From positions 806,001 through 870,000 of the forward strand of contig NZ_JANZKJ010000001.1 of the NCBI RefSeq assembly GCF_025642975.1: 64,000 nt of DNA, read 5' to 3'. The stretch comes from Pseudomonas sp. RIT-PI-S. Lineage in GTDB: Bacteria; Pseudomonadota; Gammaproteobacteria; Pseudomonadales; Pseudomonadaceae. Of the stretch, positions 20,112-27,191 are shown one piece after another. Position numbers and translations under genes: made by a program. How positions within the stretch are numbered: the first letter of the stretch is position 1; every line of letters starts with the position of its first letter. Under the pieces are notes generated by a model. It saw only the letters and a list, made by a program, of their open reading frames with translations. It ran no database searches and was not told the DNA's origin.

Positions 20112-20508
20112 GTGATGACCCACTCCACAGGGCACGCCGCACCCAAGGCAGAACCGTCAAGAAAACGGCCGCGCGGCGGCAATGGCAGAGCCGCAGCAAA
20201 TACTCTGCCAATGCGTACCGCGAGAGCGGTATTGCCGGGCTAGGCGTTGGTGGCGCGGGCTTTAGCCTGCGCGCCAAGCGTACGGCTGTTCGCGGTGTAT
20301 CCTCTCCCGCATGCACCCTTGGCAGAGATTCCTGCACACTACGCGTGACCTGTTGGTCATTTTGCGCATCTCTTCAATATTGTAACCTGAGGCAACAAGG
20401 GCCCCAGGCTGCCCGCAGCCTATCGCCGGGCTGCCCGTTCAGGCCTTTGTGAGCGCTACGTCTGGGTGACGGCGCGTTATTCCAGCGATCTTTTTTTGGG
20501 AAGCCAGG
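20112..20508. other. Divergent intergenic region (aminotransferase / FabH-like gene)
   Basis: A 397-bp gap with no supported ORF. It holds the minus-strand sigma54 site (20195-20210). An imperfect inverted repeat lies around 20247-20280 (TTGGTGGCGCGGGCT against AGCCTGCGCGCCAA), and GC-rich repeats (GGCTGCCCGCAGCC) near 20408-20421. A sigma54-like sequence at 20320-20336 has the wrong spacing. No convincing promoter for the plus-strand gene could be chosen. Confidence 0.5.
20195..20210 (-). promoter_or_regulatory. Sigma54 promoter for the aminotransferase/ATP-grasp operon
   Basis: Read on the minus strand this is TGGCAGAGTATTTGCT, a good -24/-12 match with GG and GC separated by 10 bases. It lies 83 bp upstream of the start at 20111. 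It mirrors the sigma54 sites before the plus-strand flagellar operons. Confidence 0.7.
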
Positions 20509-21438
20509 ATGATTGGCATCAAGAGCATAGCGAGTTACGTACCGGTTGCCGGCCTGGACAACTACGCCCAGGGTGCGAAATTCGGCAAAGACGAAGACTT
20601 CATTCTCGGCAAGATCGGCTCGGCCTTCCTGCCCCGCAAAGCCCCAGAGCAAGAGACCTCGGATTTGTGCGTGGAAGCGGTGAATGCCTTGTTCGCCAAC
20701 AATCCGGCACTGGACCGCAACGCCATCGATGCCTTGATCGTAGTAACCCAGAATGGCGATGCCGAAGGGCTGCCACACACTGCGGCGATCGTGCAAGACA
20801 AACTCGGCTTGCCCACCGGCATTGCCGCCTTCGATATTTCCCTGGGCTGTTCTGGGTATGTGTACGGCATCTATGCGCTCAAGGGCTTCATGGAAGCCGC
20901 TGGCCTGAAAAACGGGCTGCTGGTCACTGCCGACCCTTATTCGAAGATCGTCGACCCCGAAGACCGCAACACCACCATGTTGTTTGGCGATGCGGCCACC
21001 GCGACCTGGATGGGCGAGGGTGCTACCTGGCAACTGGGCAAGTCGTTGTTCGGCACCGATGGTTCCGGGGCGGCGCACTTGAAGGTCGAGGACGGTACGT
21101 TTTTCATGAATGGCCGCCAGGTGTTCAACTTCGCCCTCGTGAAAGTGCCGGCGCACCTGCACTCGCTGTTGGAAATGTCTGGGCTTACCCACTCGGACAT
21201 CGACGCCTACTGCATTCACCAGGGCAGCGCGGCGATCGTCGACGCGGTGGCGCGCCGGTTCGAGGAAGCCCAGCCAGAGAAATTCGTCAAGGACATGGTC
21301 GAGACCGGCAATACCGTCTCTTCCAGCGTGCCGTTGCTGCTTGAAAGGCACTTGTTCGGCTCGAGCTGGAAGCGTGTGGCGATCAGCGGCTTCGGTGTCG
21401 GGCTGTCGTGGGGATCGGCTATCCTCTACCGCGAATAG
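20509..21438 (+). CDS. FabH-like 3-oxoacyl-ACP synthase III of the flagellin-glycosylation locus
   Basis: A 309-aa ketosynthase-III-type enzyme with an intact Cys-His-Asn triad: Cys114 (ISLGCSGYVYG), His237 (YCIHQGS) and Asn268 (ETGNTVSSS). The thiolase fold start (GIKSIASYVP) and the glycine-rich end (AISGFGVGLSWGSAIL) are present. P. syringae has an equivalent gene (orf3) between its fgt genes and fliC, linked to the 3-hydroxybutyryl-type acyl group on modified viosamine. The inference is that this enzyme supplies a short acyl group for an amino sugar rather than housekeeping fatty acids. ATG 20509 follows AGCCAGG. Confidence 0.85.
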   Translation: MIGIKSIASYVPVAGLDNYAQGAKFGKDEDFILGKIGSAFLPRKAPEQETSDLCVEAVNALFANNPALDRNAIDALIVVTQNGDAEGLPHTAAIVQDKLGLPTGIAAFDISLGCSGYVYGIYALKGFMEAAGLKNGLLVTADPYSKIVDPEDRNTTMLFGDAATATWMGEGATWQLGKSLFGTDGSGAAHLKVEDGTFFMNGRQVFNFALVKVPAHLHSLLEMSGLTHSDIDAYCIHQGSAAIVDAVARRFEEAQPEKFVKDMVETGNTVSSSVPLLLERHLFGSSWKRVAISGFGVGLSWGSAILYRE

Positions 21439-21461
21439 GATCTACCTCGCGGGCACGTATT

Positions 21462-22760
21462 TTGATCGATGACATCCTGACGCAAAACCTGGCGTTGATC
21501 CGCCAGCGCTGGCCCTCTGTGGCCGCGCGGCTCGAGCATGAAGCGCCACACCAGCTCGACGCCGAAGTGATCGAAGGCCATGACCAGACCCTGCGCATCA
21601 GGGGCATTCAACTCACGAGCCGCCATGATCGCCTTGCCGAGGCCCGCTATCAGGCGGCCTCGCTCCCCACCGCAGCGCCCGAACTCCACGTGTACGGCAC
21701 GGGCCTGGGCGACCTGCAGCGCATCCTGCTCCAGGCCCCGACCTTACAGAGGCTGCACGTGCATGTGCTTAACGGCGCAGTGTTTGCTTTGGCACTCGGG
21801 GCGCTCGACCAGCTCGATTGGCTGGGTGACCCACGCGTTGGGCTGGCGTATGCCGGCGATACGGCGGAAATCAGCCTCCCGTTCTTCGCGCTGCCCTCCG
21901 AATTGGCTTTGGCCGATGACCAGGCGGCCAAGATTCGTGATCGCCTGGTAAGCGAAGTGCACTTAGGCTTCAACAACCGGATTTTCGAGGCTGACGATCC
22001 TGCGGTAATAGCTCGGTTGCAGTCCAACGAGCTTCTGCTGGCGCAAGATGGCGACGTCGCCCAGTTGTTCGGCAGTGCGCCGGGTGCCCACGTCTATATA
22101 GTGGCCACTGGGCCGACGCTGGAGCGCCACTACGATCATCTTCGCCTCAGCCAGGCGACGGCCGAGCGCCCACTGATCATATGCGTGGACACCGCTTACC
22201 GGCCGTTGCTCGATCACGGGATCGTGGCGGACGTGGTGATCGCCATCGACCGCCATATCCGGGAGCGCCATTTGCCCGGCGAGCAGTCGGCAGGGATCCC
22301 CCTCGTTTACCTGCCCATGGTCGCCCCGCAGGTTCTGCAGCAATGGCACGGCCCACGCTTGGCCGCCTATTCGGCGAGCCCAGCCTATGCCCCGTATCGT
22401 CAGCGCTTGCCCAAGGGCCTGCTGCACAGCGGCGGCAGTGTCATTCACCCCGCCGTGGACCTGGCAGTGCGCATGGGCGCGGTACGGGTGACGCTGTTCG
22501 GCGCTGATTTCGCATTCCCTTACGAGAAGACTCACGCGGGCTGGGACGATGGCGAGTTCGGCTCGCCGGCCAGGCTCGCCCGCTATTGGGTAGGCGATGG
22601 CCATGGCGGGCGGGTACGCACGCAGCTCAACCTGCGCGGCTACCTCACCGAGTTGGAACGCTATATCGCCCAGCACCCGGAAGTGGCCTTCTTCAATTCC
22701 AGCCGTGACGGTGCCTTTATCGCAGGCACCACTTTCGCCGAGGGCCTGGCCCATGGATGA
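21462..22760 (+). CDS. Maf-type (DUF115) motility-associated glycosyltransferase-like protein
   Basis: About 432 aa with the MptE-like/DUF115 core of Maf flagellin-modification proteins: AHVYIVATGPTLERHYDHLR, LIICVDTAYRPLL, ADVVIAIDRH and LLHSGGSVIHPAVDLAVRMGA with LFGADFAFP. Maf proteins add nonulosonic acids to flagellin in Campylobacter, Helicobacter and Aeromonas; the donor here is unknown. The start is uncertain: TTG 21462 (LIDDILTQNLALIRQRWP) gives a Maf-like N-terminus, while GTG 21408 would overlap the FabH-like gene by 31 bp. No strong ribosome site supports either. The 3' end overlaps the next ORF by 8 bp. Confidence 0.78.
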   Translation: MIDDILTQNLALIRQRWPSVAARLEHEAPHQLDAEVIEGHDQTLRIRGIQLTSRHDRLAEARYQAASLPTAAPELHVYGTGLGDLQRILLQAPTLQRLHVHVLNGAVFALALGALDQLDWLGDPRVGLAYAGDTAEISLPFFALPSELALADDQAAKIRDRLVSEVHLGFNNRIFEADDPAVIARLQSNELLLAQDGDVAQLFGSAPGAHVYIVATGPTLERHYDHLRLSQATAERPLIICVDTAYRPLLDHGIVADVVIAIDRHIRERHLPGEQSAGIPLVYLPMVAPQVLQQWHGPRLAAYSASPAYAPYRQRLPKGLLHSGGSVIHPAVDLAVRMGAVRVTLFGADFAFPYEKTHAGWDDGEFGSPARLARYWVGDGHGGRVRTQLNLRGYLTELERYIAQHPEVAFFNSSRDGAFIAGTTFAEGLAHG

Positions 22761-23019
22761 CTCTTTGCTGCTTATAGAAGAGGCCCGTGCCTGCGCCGGG
22801 TTGTTTCGGCTTGGCCGCGATGTGGAGGCCGCGCTGAGCATGGTGGATCTGTTCGACCGGATTGCGCCACTGTTCGCGACCGCGCCTGATGATGTGCAGC
22901 AACAGTGGGGGTTGCTGGTGATGGAGATTTTTTCTCGCCAACAGCTTCAGGATTGGCTAGGGGTTGCCGATTACCTGATGTACGAGTTGGAAGCGCTTAT
23001 CGGGCAGGGCAAGTGGTAA
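22753..23019 (+). CDS. Small acidic helical protein of unknown function
   Basis: An 88-aa protein whose ATG lies inside the Maf stop region (8-bp overlap), implying translational coupling. It is acidic and predicted mostly helical (LLIEEARACAGLFRLGRDVEAALSMVDLFDRIAPLF; QQLQDWLGVADYLMYELEALI). No family is recognised. Its size and fold resemble small chaperones or helix-hairpin partner proteins, so a partner role for the Maf protein or flagellin is possible but speculative. It is the last gene before the fliC leader. Confidence 0.6.
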   Translation: MDDSLLLIEEARACAGLFRLGRDVEAALSMVDLFDRIAPLFATAPDDVQQQWGLLVMEIFSRQQLQDWLGVADYLMYELEALIGQGKW

Positions 23020-23308
23020 CACTTTAACCCGCCGCGTGATCCCTCTGGCAAGTTTGTAAAGTCATACGTCGCAAGTAAGGCCGGATGACAAATGCCAAGA
23101 GAATCACAGTTTTCTTCTTCTAAGCTGCGGCGTTAACGCCGTAACCCATTGGAAACGATGGCAAAAACAGCAAAGAAGAAAAAAACTTCGAAAAGCCCCT
23201 CAAGCAAGCGACCAACACGACGATAACTATTACGAAGGTTCTCTAGGCCACACCCGGCTCAGCCAGGGCCGGATAGCCAAGTACACAACCCCCCCTGAGG
23301 AATTCGTC
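23020..23308 (+). promoter_or_regulatory. fliC leader with nested inverted repeats
   Basis: A 289-bp gap before flagellin. A 14-bp perfect palindrome CGGCGTTAACGCCG lies at 23128-23141. It is flanked by 10-bp arms TTTTCTTCTT (23110-23119) and AAGAAGAAAA (23173-23182), which are reverse complements. Two weak sigma28 candidates occur: GCAAGTTT-N12-GTCGCAAG (23048-23075), and TAAA at 23057 with GCCGGATG at 23080, the latter with a spacer about 4 bp too long. Flagellin genes are normally FliA dependent, so one of these is likely used, but the sequence does not decide. The last 100 bp are A-rich. Confidence 0.45.
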
Positions 23309-24157
23309 ATGTCGTTGACCGTTAACACCAACATCGCTTCGCTGACCGTTCAATCCAACCTGACCAAAGCATCCAGCGCCACCGCTACCTCGATGACTCG
23401 TTTGTCCTCGGGTTTGAAAATCAACAGCGCTAAAGACGACGCCGCTGGCCTGCAGATCGCTACCCGTCTGACCACTCAGATCAAAGGTCTGACCGTAGCT
23501 ACCAAGAACGCCAACGACGCAAACTCGATTGCCCAGACCGCTGAAGGCGCTCTGCAGCAAACCACCAGCATCCTGCAGCGTATGCGTGAACTGGCTGTTC
23601 AGTCCCGCAACGACTCCAACAGCAGCGCTGACCGTGGTGCACTGCAATCTGAATTCACCCAGATGAGCGACGAACTGACCCGTATCTCCACGTCGACCAC
23701 CTTCGGTACCGGCATGAAGCTTCTCGACGGTTCGGCTTCCGGCCTGCAGTTCCAGGTTGGTGCCATGACCGGTTCTGACCAGCACATCGACCTGGGCATC
23801 AGCCTGAACGCTTCGGCTTCCGGCCTGGGCGTAAGCAGCGCAGCGATCACCGGTTCGAGCGTAAGCGGTACCCACGACGCGATCGACTCGGCCATCAGCG
23901 CCATCGACGCCGCACTGAACACCGTGAACGACACCCGTGCCGACCTCGGTGCTAAGCAAAACCGTCTGACCAGCACCATCGATAACATCAGCAACATCAT
24001 CTCGAACGCTACGGCCTCTCGCTCGACGATCCAGGACGTAGACTTCGCTTCCGAGACTGCTGAGCTGACCAAGCAGCAAACCCTGCAACAGGCTTCCACC
24101 GCGATCCTGTCCCAGGCCAACCAGATCCCTTCCGCTGTACTGAAACTGCTTCAGTAA
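23309..24157 (+). CDS. fliC: Flagellin FliC (short type)
   Basis: Filament subunit of 282 aa. The conserved N-terminal D0/D1 (residues 1-140) and C-terminal D1/D0 (about 200-282, TQLQQAS-type end [18 protein letters not shown]) flank a very short variable domain. The flg22-equivalent epitope is residues 30-51 ([19 protein letters not shown] inside it). It appears the same as the P. syringae version and differs from P. aeruginosa at the first residues. Ser/Thr residues in the central domain (about 140-200) are the likely glycosylation sites for the neighbouring transferases. ATG 23309 follows CTGAGGAAT. Confidence 0.97.
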   Translation: MSLTVNTNIASLTVQSNLTKASSATATSMTRLSSGLKINSAKDDAAGLQIATRLTTQIKGLTVATKNANDANSIAQTAEGALQQTTSILQRMRELAVQSRNDSNSSADRGALQSEFTQMSDELTRISTSTTFGTGMKLLDGSASGLQFQVGAMTGSDQHIDLGISLNASASGLGVSSAAITGSSVSGTHDAIDSAISAIDAALNTVNDTRADLGAKQNRLTSTIDNISNIISNATASRSTIQDVDFASETAELTKQQTLQQASTAILSQANQIPSAVLKLLQ

Positions 24158-24181
24158 TAACGGTCGATGATCAATGACGAG

Positions 24182-24211
24182 AGGGTGCGCAGAGCGCGCC
24201 CTTTCGTTGTT
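24182..24211 (+). terminator. Rho-independent-type terminator after fliC
   Basis: GGGTGCGC (24183-24190) pairs with GCGCGCCC (24194-24201), with one G-T pair and a 3-base loop, followed by TTTCGTTGTTTT. It lies 25 bp after the fliC stop and fits strong monocistronic flagellin expression with some read-through to flaG. Confidence 0.75.
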
Positions 24212-24231
24212 TTCACCCTGAGGTGACGGTT

Positions 24232-24591
24232 ATGGACATGAGTGTCAATGCAGTAAAGGCGCTTGAGATCAGTAAGCCCATGACTGCGCCAACTTCCAGT
24301 GACAACACAACACCCGCCACCGACACGTCGTCGGCCACAGGTGATGTGAAGGCCACCGGCAAGGTTGAGCGTAACCAGGTCGAAAAAGCTGTTCAGGACA
24401 TTCAGGCGTTCGTCGATTCAAACCAGCGCAACCTCAATTTTTCCATCGACGAGACCACCGGTGACGTCGTGGTGAAAATTGTCGCGACTCAAAGCGGTGA
24501 GGTTATTCGACAGCTTCCCTCCGAAGAAGCCTTGAAGATGGCGCAACGCCTGAAGGACCCTCACAGCTTACTGTTCGACGAGAAGGTCTGA
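24232..24591 (+). CDS. flaG: FlaG family protein
   Basis: A 119-aa FlaG protein; family members affect filament length and lie next to fliC in polar flagellates. The C-terminal half carries the FlaG core: VQDIQAFVDSNQRNLNFSID, GDVVVKIVATQSGEVIRQLPSEEALKMA. The N-terminal 50 residues are Ser/Thr-rich and disordered. ATG 24232 (MDMSVNAV) has CTGAGGT upstream; an in-frame GTG at 24223 is less likely. Confidence 0.92.
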   Translation: MDMSVNAVKALEISKPMTAPTSSDNTTPATDTSSATGDVKATGKVERNQVEKAVQDIQAFVDSNQRNLNFSIDETTGDVVVKIVATQSGEVIRQLPSEEALKMAQRLKDPHSLLFDEKV

Positions 24592-24594
24592 ATT

Positions 24595-24610
24595 GGGCAC
24601 GGAACTTGTA
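24595..24610 (+). promoter_or_regulatory. Candidate sigma54 promoter for fliD (degenerate -12)
   Basis: GGGCACGGAACTTGTA matches the -24 box very well (GGCACG). Its -12 has TTGTA instead of TTGCA, with GG (24596-24597) 10 bases from GT. P. aeruginosa fliD is known to be RpoN dependent. The site starts 4 bp after the flaG stop and lies 64 bp before fliD. Confidence 0.45.
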
Positions 24611-24674
24611 GTGTTCCGGTGAAGAAGGTAGCGGCGCCGGATTCTCGGCGTTGCTGACCCCCAGGAGAGGATTA

Positions 24675-26132
24675 ATGACTACGACTTCATCCACTACATC
24701 CACCACGTCGGTCAGTTCGAGCGGCGGGATCACAGTAAGCGGCGTGGGTTCGGGCATCAATACTGCAGCGATCGTCACGGCGCTCGTCAATGCGTCCAGC
24801 AGCCCCAAGCAAACGCAGATCACCAAGCAGGAGACGGCGACCAATACCACGCTGTCCGGCATCGGTACCCTCAAGAGCGCGTTGGCGGCGTTCCAGACGG
24901 CGGCTGCCGCGCTGAACACTACCAATACGTTCATGGGGCTGACGGCAACTTCCTCGAACGAGTCGGTAGCCAAGGTTACATCGGACAACACCGCCTCCAC
25001 GGGCAGTTATTCCCTGCTTGTGGGCAACATCGCGACCGCCTCCAAGGTTTCGAGCAAACTGTTCACCAGTGGGTCGACCACTGCGATCAGCTCTGGCACC
25101 TTGAACATCACCCAAGGTAGCAACAGCTATTCGGTGACGGTAGGCTCCGGGGCAACCTTGAGCAGCGTGCGGGATTCGATCAACTCGTCGCTGACCTCCA
25201 GCGGTATCAGCGCCAACATCGTCACGGACTCCACCGGTTCGCGGCTGGTGTTGACCTCTACCACTACGGGCGCGGGGTCGGACATTTCCACCAGTGGTAT
25301 CTCCGAGCTGACCATCGACGGAACGGCGCACCTCAATAGCAGCGACGCCACCAGCGCGGGCTATATCACGGCGCGGCCGGTCGATGCTTCCTACAGCGTC
25401 GACGGGCTGGCGATGACCAGCAGCTCCAATACCGTTACGGCGGTGAGCGGCCTGACCCTGACGTTGACTGGCGCGAGCGCATCGGCCACCACCCCGACCA
25501 CCATCGGTGTGTCTGCGGACAGCGACACGCTCAAGAAGTCGGTGCAGTCGTTCGTGGATGCCTACAACACCATGATGACGGTCATCAACAACCAGACCAA
25601 GGTGACCTCCACCGGCGCAACGACCAGCACCGACAGCTCAGGCACCACCACGGCCGCCGCGCTGACCGGTGATTCCATGGTGCGTAAGCTGGTGTCGCAG
25701 ATCCACGAGGTGCTGACCAAGGAAAGCACCACCAGCGGCTCGTTGAGCGTACTTTCGCAGCTGGGGGTAGGGACCAATTCGACCACGGGCTTGCTGTCGC
25801 TCGATGACACCAAGTGGACCTCGGCGATGAAGACCCAATACGGTAACGTCGCCAGCCTGTTCACTGGCGACAACGGCATTATCACCCGTATGGACACCAT
25901 TCTCGACGATTACACCGAGACTGGTGGGATCCTCGAAACCCGGCAGAAGACGCTTAACGCCAAGCTGAGCGACCTCGATGACCAGCAAGATGCCTTGGAC
26001 CGCCGCACCGAAGCGCTCCAGGCGACGCTCACGGCCAAGTACACGCTGATGGATACCTTGGTGGCCCAGCTGAACTCCACGAGCAGCAGTGTGCTCACCA
26101 CGCTTAACGCCTTGAACAACTCCGATGATTAA
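24675..26132 (+). CDS. fliD: Flagellar cap protein FliD (HAP2)
   Basis: Filament cap and adhesin of 485 aa. GGITVSGVGSGINTAAIVTALV (residues about 17-38) is the FliD N-terminal signature. The C-terminal coiled region (NAKLSDLDDQQDALDRRTEALQATLTAKYTLMDTLVAQLNSTSS) matches FliD family ends. ATG 24675 follows CCAGGAGAGG; the upstream in-frame extension adds unlikely residues. The Ser/Thr-rich middle is the variable surface part. Confidence 0.95.
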   Translation: MTTTSSTTSTTSVSSSGGITVSGVGSGINTAAIVTALVNASSSPKQTQITKQETATNTTLSGIGTLKSALAAFQTAAAALNTTNTFMGLTATSSNESVAKVTSDNTASTGSYSLLVGNIATASKVSSKLFTSGSTTAISSGTLNITQGSNSYSVTVGSGATLSSVRDSINSSLTSSGISANIVTDSTGSRLVLTSTTTGAGSDISTSGISELTIDGTAHLNSSDATSAGYITARPVDASYSVDGLAMTSSSNTVTAVSGLTLTLTGASASATTPTTIGVSADSDTLKKSVQSFVDAYNTMMTVINNQTKVTSTGATTSTDSSGTTTAAALTGDSMVRKLVSQIHEVLTKESTTSGSLSVLSQLGVGTNSTTGLLSLDDTKWTSAMKTQYGNVASLFTGDNGIITRMDTILDDYTETGGILETRQKTLNAKLSDLDDQQDALDRRTEALQATLTAKYTLMDTLVAQLNSTSSSVLTTLNALNNSDD

Positions 26133-26151
26133 TCGTTAGAGTGGTTTTTCC

Positions 26152-26185
26152 GCCCGGTAGTCGCTTTCAGGCTCCCGGGCTTTTT
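26152..26185 (+). terminator. Terminator after fliD
   Basis: GCCCGG (26152-26157) and CCGGGC (26175-26180) form a 6-bp stem with a 17-base loop, followed by TTTTT at 26181-26185. It lies 20 bp after the fliD stop. Confidence 0.65.
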
Positions 26186-26201
26186 CATTACTGGGCACCG
26201 T

Positions 26202-26228
26202 TAAAGTTAACCGGCTTAGTGTCGATAA
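26202..26228 (+). promoter_or_regulatory. Sigma28 (FliA) promoter for fliS
   Basis: TAAAGTTA, 11 bases, then GTCGATAA. Compared with the consensus TAAAGTTT-N11-GCCGATAA this is 7/8 and 7/8 with exact spacing. It lies just after the fliD terminator and 62 bp before fliS. Confidence 0.8.
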
Positions 26229-26290
26229 ACTAAGTAAGGGAACCGACTGGTCCCACAGATTTTTTGCCCTAATTCCTGAGGCCAACCGCA

Positions 26291-26689
26291 ATGCATCCAA
26301 TGAAGGCGCTTCGCCAATACCAGAAAGTCAACTCCCACGCTCAGGCGTCCGAGGCCAGCCCGCACCGGCTGGTGCAAATGCTGATGGAAGGCGCGTTGGA
26401 CCGCTTGGCTCAGGCCAAGGGGGCAATGGCGCGTGGCCAGCTCGCGGCCAAGGGCATTATGCTGGGCAAGGCCATTGAAATCATTGGTGGCCTGCGCGAA
26501 GGCCTGGACCCAGAGAAAACCGACGACAAGAAGGGCATTGCCCGGCTGGACCAGCTCTACGCCTACATGATGAAGCAGCTGCTTCAGGCTAACCGCAAGA
26601 ACGATCCGGCCATCATCGACGAAGTCGCTCGGCTTATGATCACCGTAAAGGCTGGCTGGGATGCGATTGGCCATGTCCCTCAGGAATAA
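26291..26689 (+). CDS. fliS: Flagellin export chaperone FliS
   Basis: Cytosolic chaperone (132 aa) that binds the C-terminus of flagellin. Family features: MKALRQYQKVNSHAQASEASPHRLVQMLMEGALDRLAQAKGAM, IEIIGGLREGLDPEK and the C-terminal helix. ATG 26291 is used here; a second in-frame ATG at 26300 is possible. It is behind its own sigma28 site and 16 bp before fliT. Confidence 0.95.
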   Translation: MHPMKALRQYQKVNSHAQASEASPHRLVQMLMEGALDRLAQAKGAMARGQLAAKGIMLGKAIEIIGGLREGLDPEKTDDKKGIARLDQLYAYMMKQLLQANRKNDPAIIDEVARLMITVKAGWDAIGHVPQE

Positions 26690-26705
26690 TCGCGAGGACT
26701 CGACC

Positions 26706-26999
26706 ATGAGTGCCCTGGAACGCATCGAATACACCCGGGCAGCGCTGGGCGACGCCCTGGCGGTAAAAGACTGGGCTGCCATCGGCAAGCTGGACCTGCA
26801 ATGCCGTGCCTGCCTCGACGGGCTGTTCGACGGCGTGGCGGTGGACCCGGCGGTGCTCAGGCACAACCTCGAAGCACTGCTCAACCTCTACCGGCAACTG
26901 GTGGAAGCCAGCCGTGGAGAGCGCCAGGCGGTAGCCGAAGAACTCAAGCAGGTCCGTCAGGGGCAGAGCGCCAGCAAGGTCTACCAGCTGTTCCGTTGA
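26706..26999 (+). CDS. fliT: FliT-like flagellar chaperone
   Basis: A 97-aa helical protein next to fliS, where Pseudomonas carries a FliT/FleP-type cap chaperone. Motifs: LERIEYTRAALGDALAVKDW, LDLQCRACLDGLF, and a C-terminal basic/polar helix (EELKQVRQGQSASKVYQLF). ATG 26706 follows CGCGAGGACTCGACC. Assignment rests on position, size and the C-terminal AxKxYQ-type end; direct binding to FliD is inferred from the family. Confidence 0.75.
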   Translation: MSALERIEYTRAALGDALAVKDWAAIGKLDLQCRACLDGLFDGVAVDPAVLRHNLEALLNLYRQLVEASRGERQAVAEELKQVRQGQSASKVYQLFR

Positions 27000-27052
27000 T
27001 CCCTGCCAAGCGCCATGCCGCAGGGCCCGGCAGCGCTGAATGCGCCATAAAT

Positions 27053-27081
27053 TTGACTATGCCGGAGTTTTTGACTTTACT
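27053..27081 (+). promoter_or_regulatory. Candidate sigma70 promoter for fleQ
   Basis: TTGACT (27053-27058), a 17-bp spacer, then TTTACT (27076-27081). The -35 is near consensus and the -10 is 4/6. A housekeeping promoter is expected, because fleQ sits at the top of the flagellar hierarchy. GCCGGAG (27061-27067) and CTCCGGC (27099-27105) form an inverted repeat around the -10 box. Confidence 0.4.
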
Positions 27082-27138
27082 AGTGCCTGCTTATCAGGCT
27101 CCGGCGTCTTAGGGTGTACAGCCAAGACGTGGTAAATC

Positions 27139-27169
27139 GCCGTAGCGGGCATCGGGCCGTAGCGGGCAT
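27139..27169 (+). repeat. 14-bp direct repeat in the fleQ leader
   Basis: GCCGTAGCGGGCAT occurs at 27139-27152 and again at 27156-27169, a 17-bp step, ending 22 bp before the fleQ ATG. It could be a regulator or RNA-binding site, or a local duplication. Confidence 0.6.
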
Positions 27170-27191
27170 TGACTAGGGAAGTTGCTATTGC

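Noticed and set aside
20320..20336. TGGCAGAGATTCCTGCA as a sigma54 promoter for the FabH-like gene
   Set aside because: GG and GC are 11 bases apart rather than 10, and the -12 lacks TT before GC.
24184..24197. GG-N10-GC match before flaG
   Set aside because: It lies wholly within the fliC terminator hairpin and has no TT in the -12 box.
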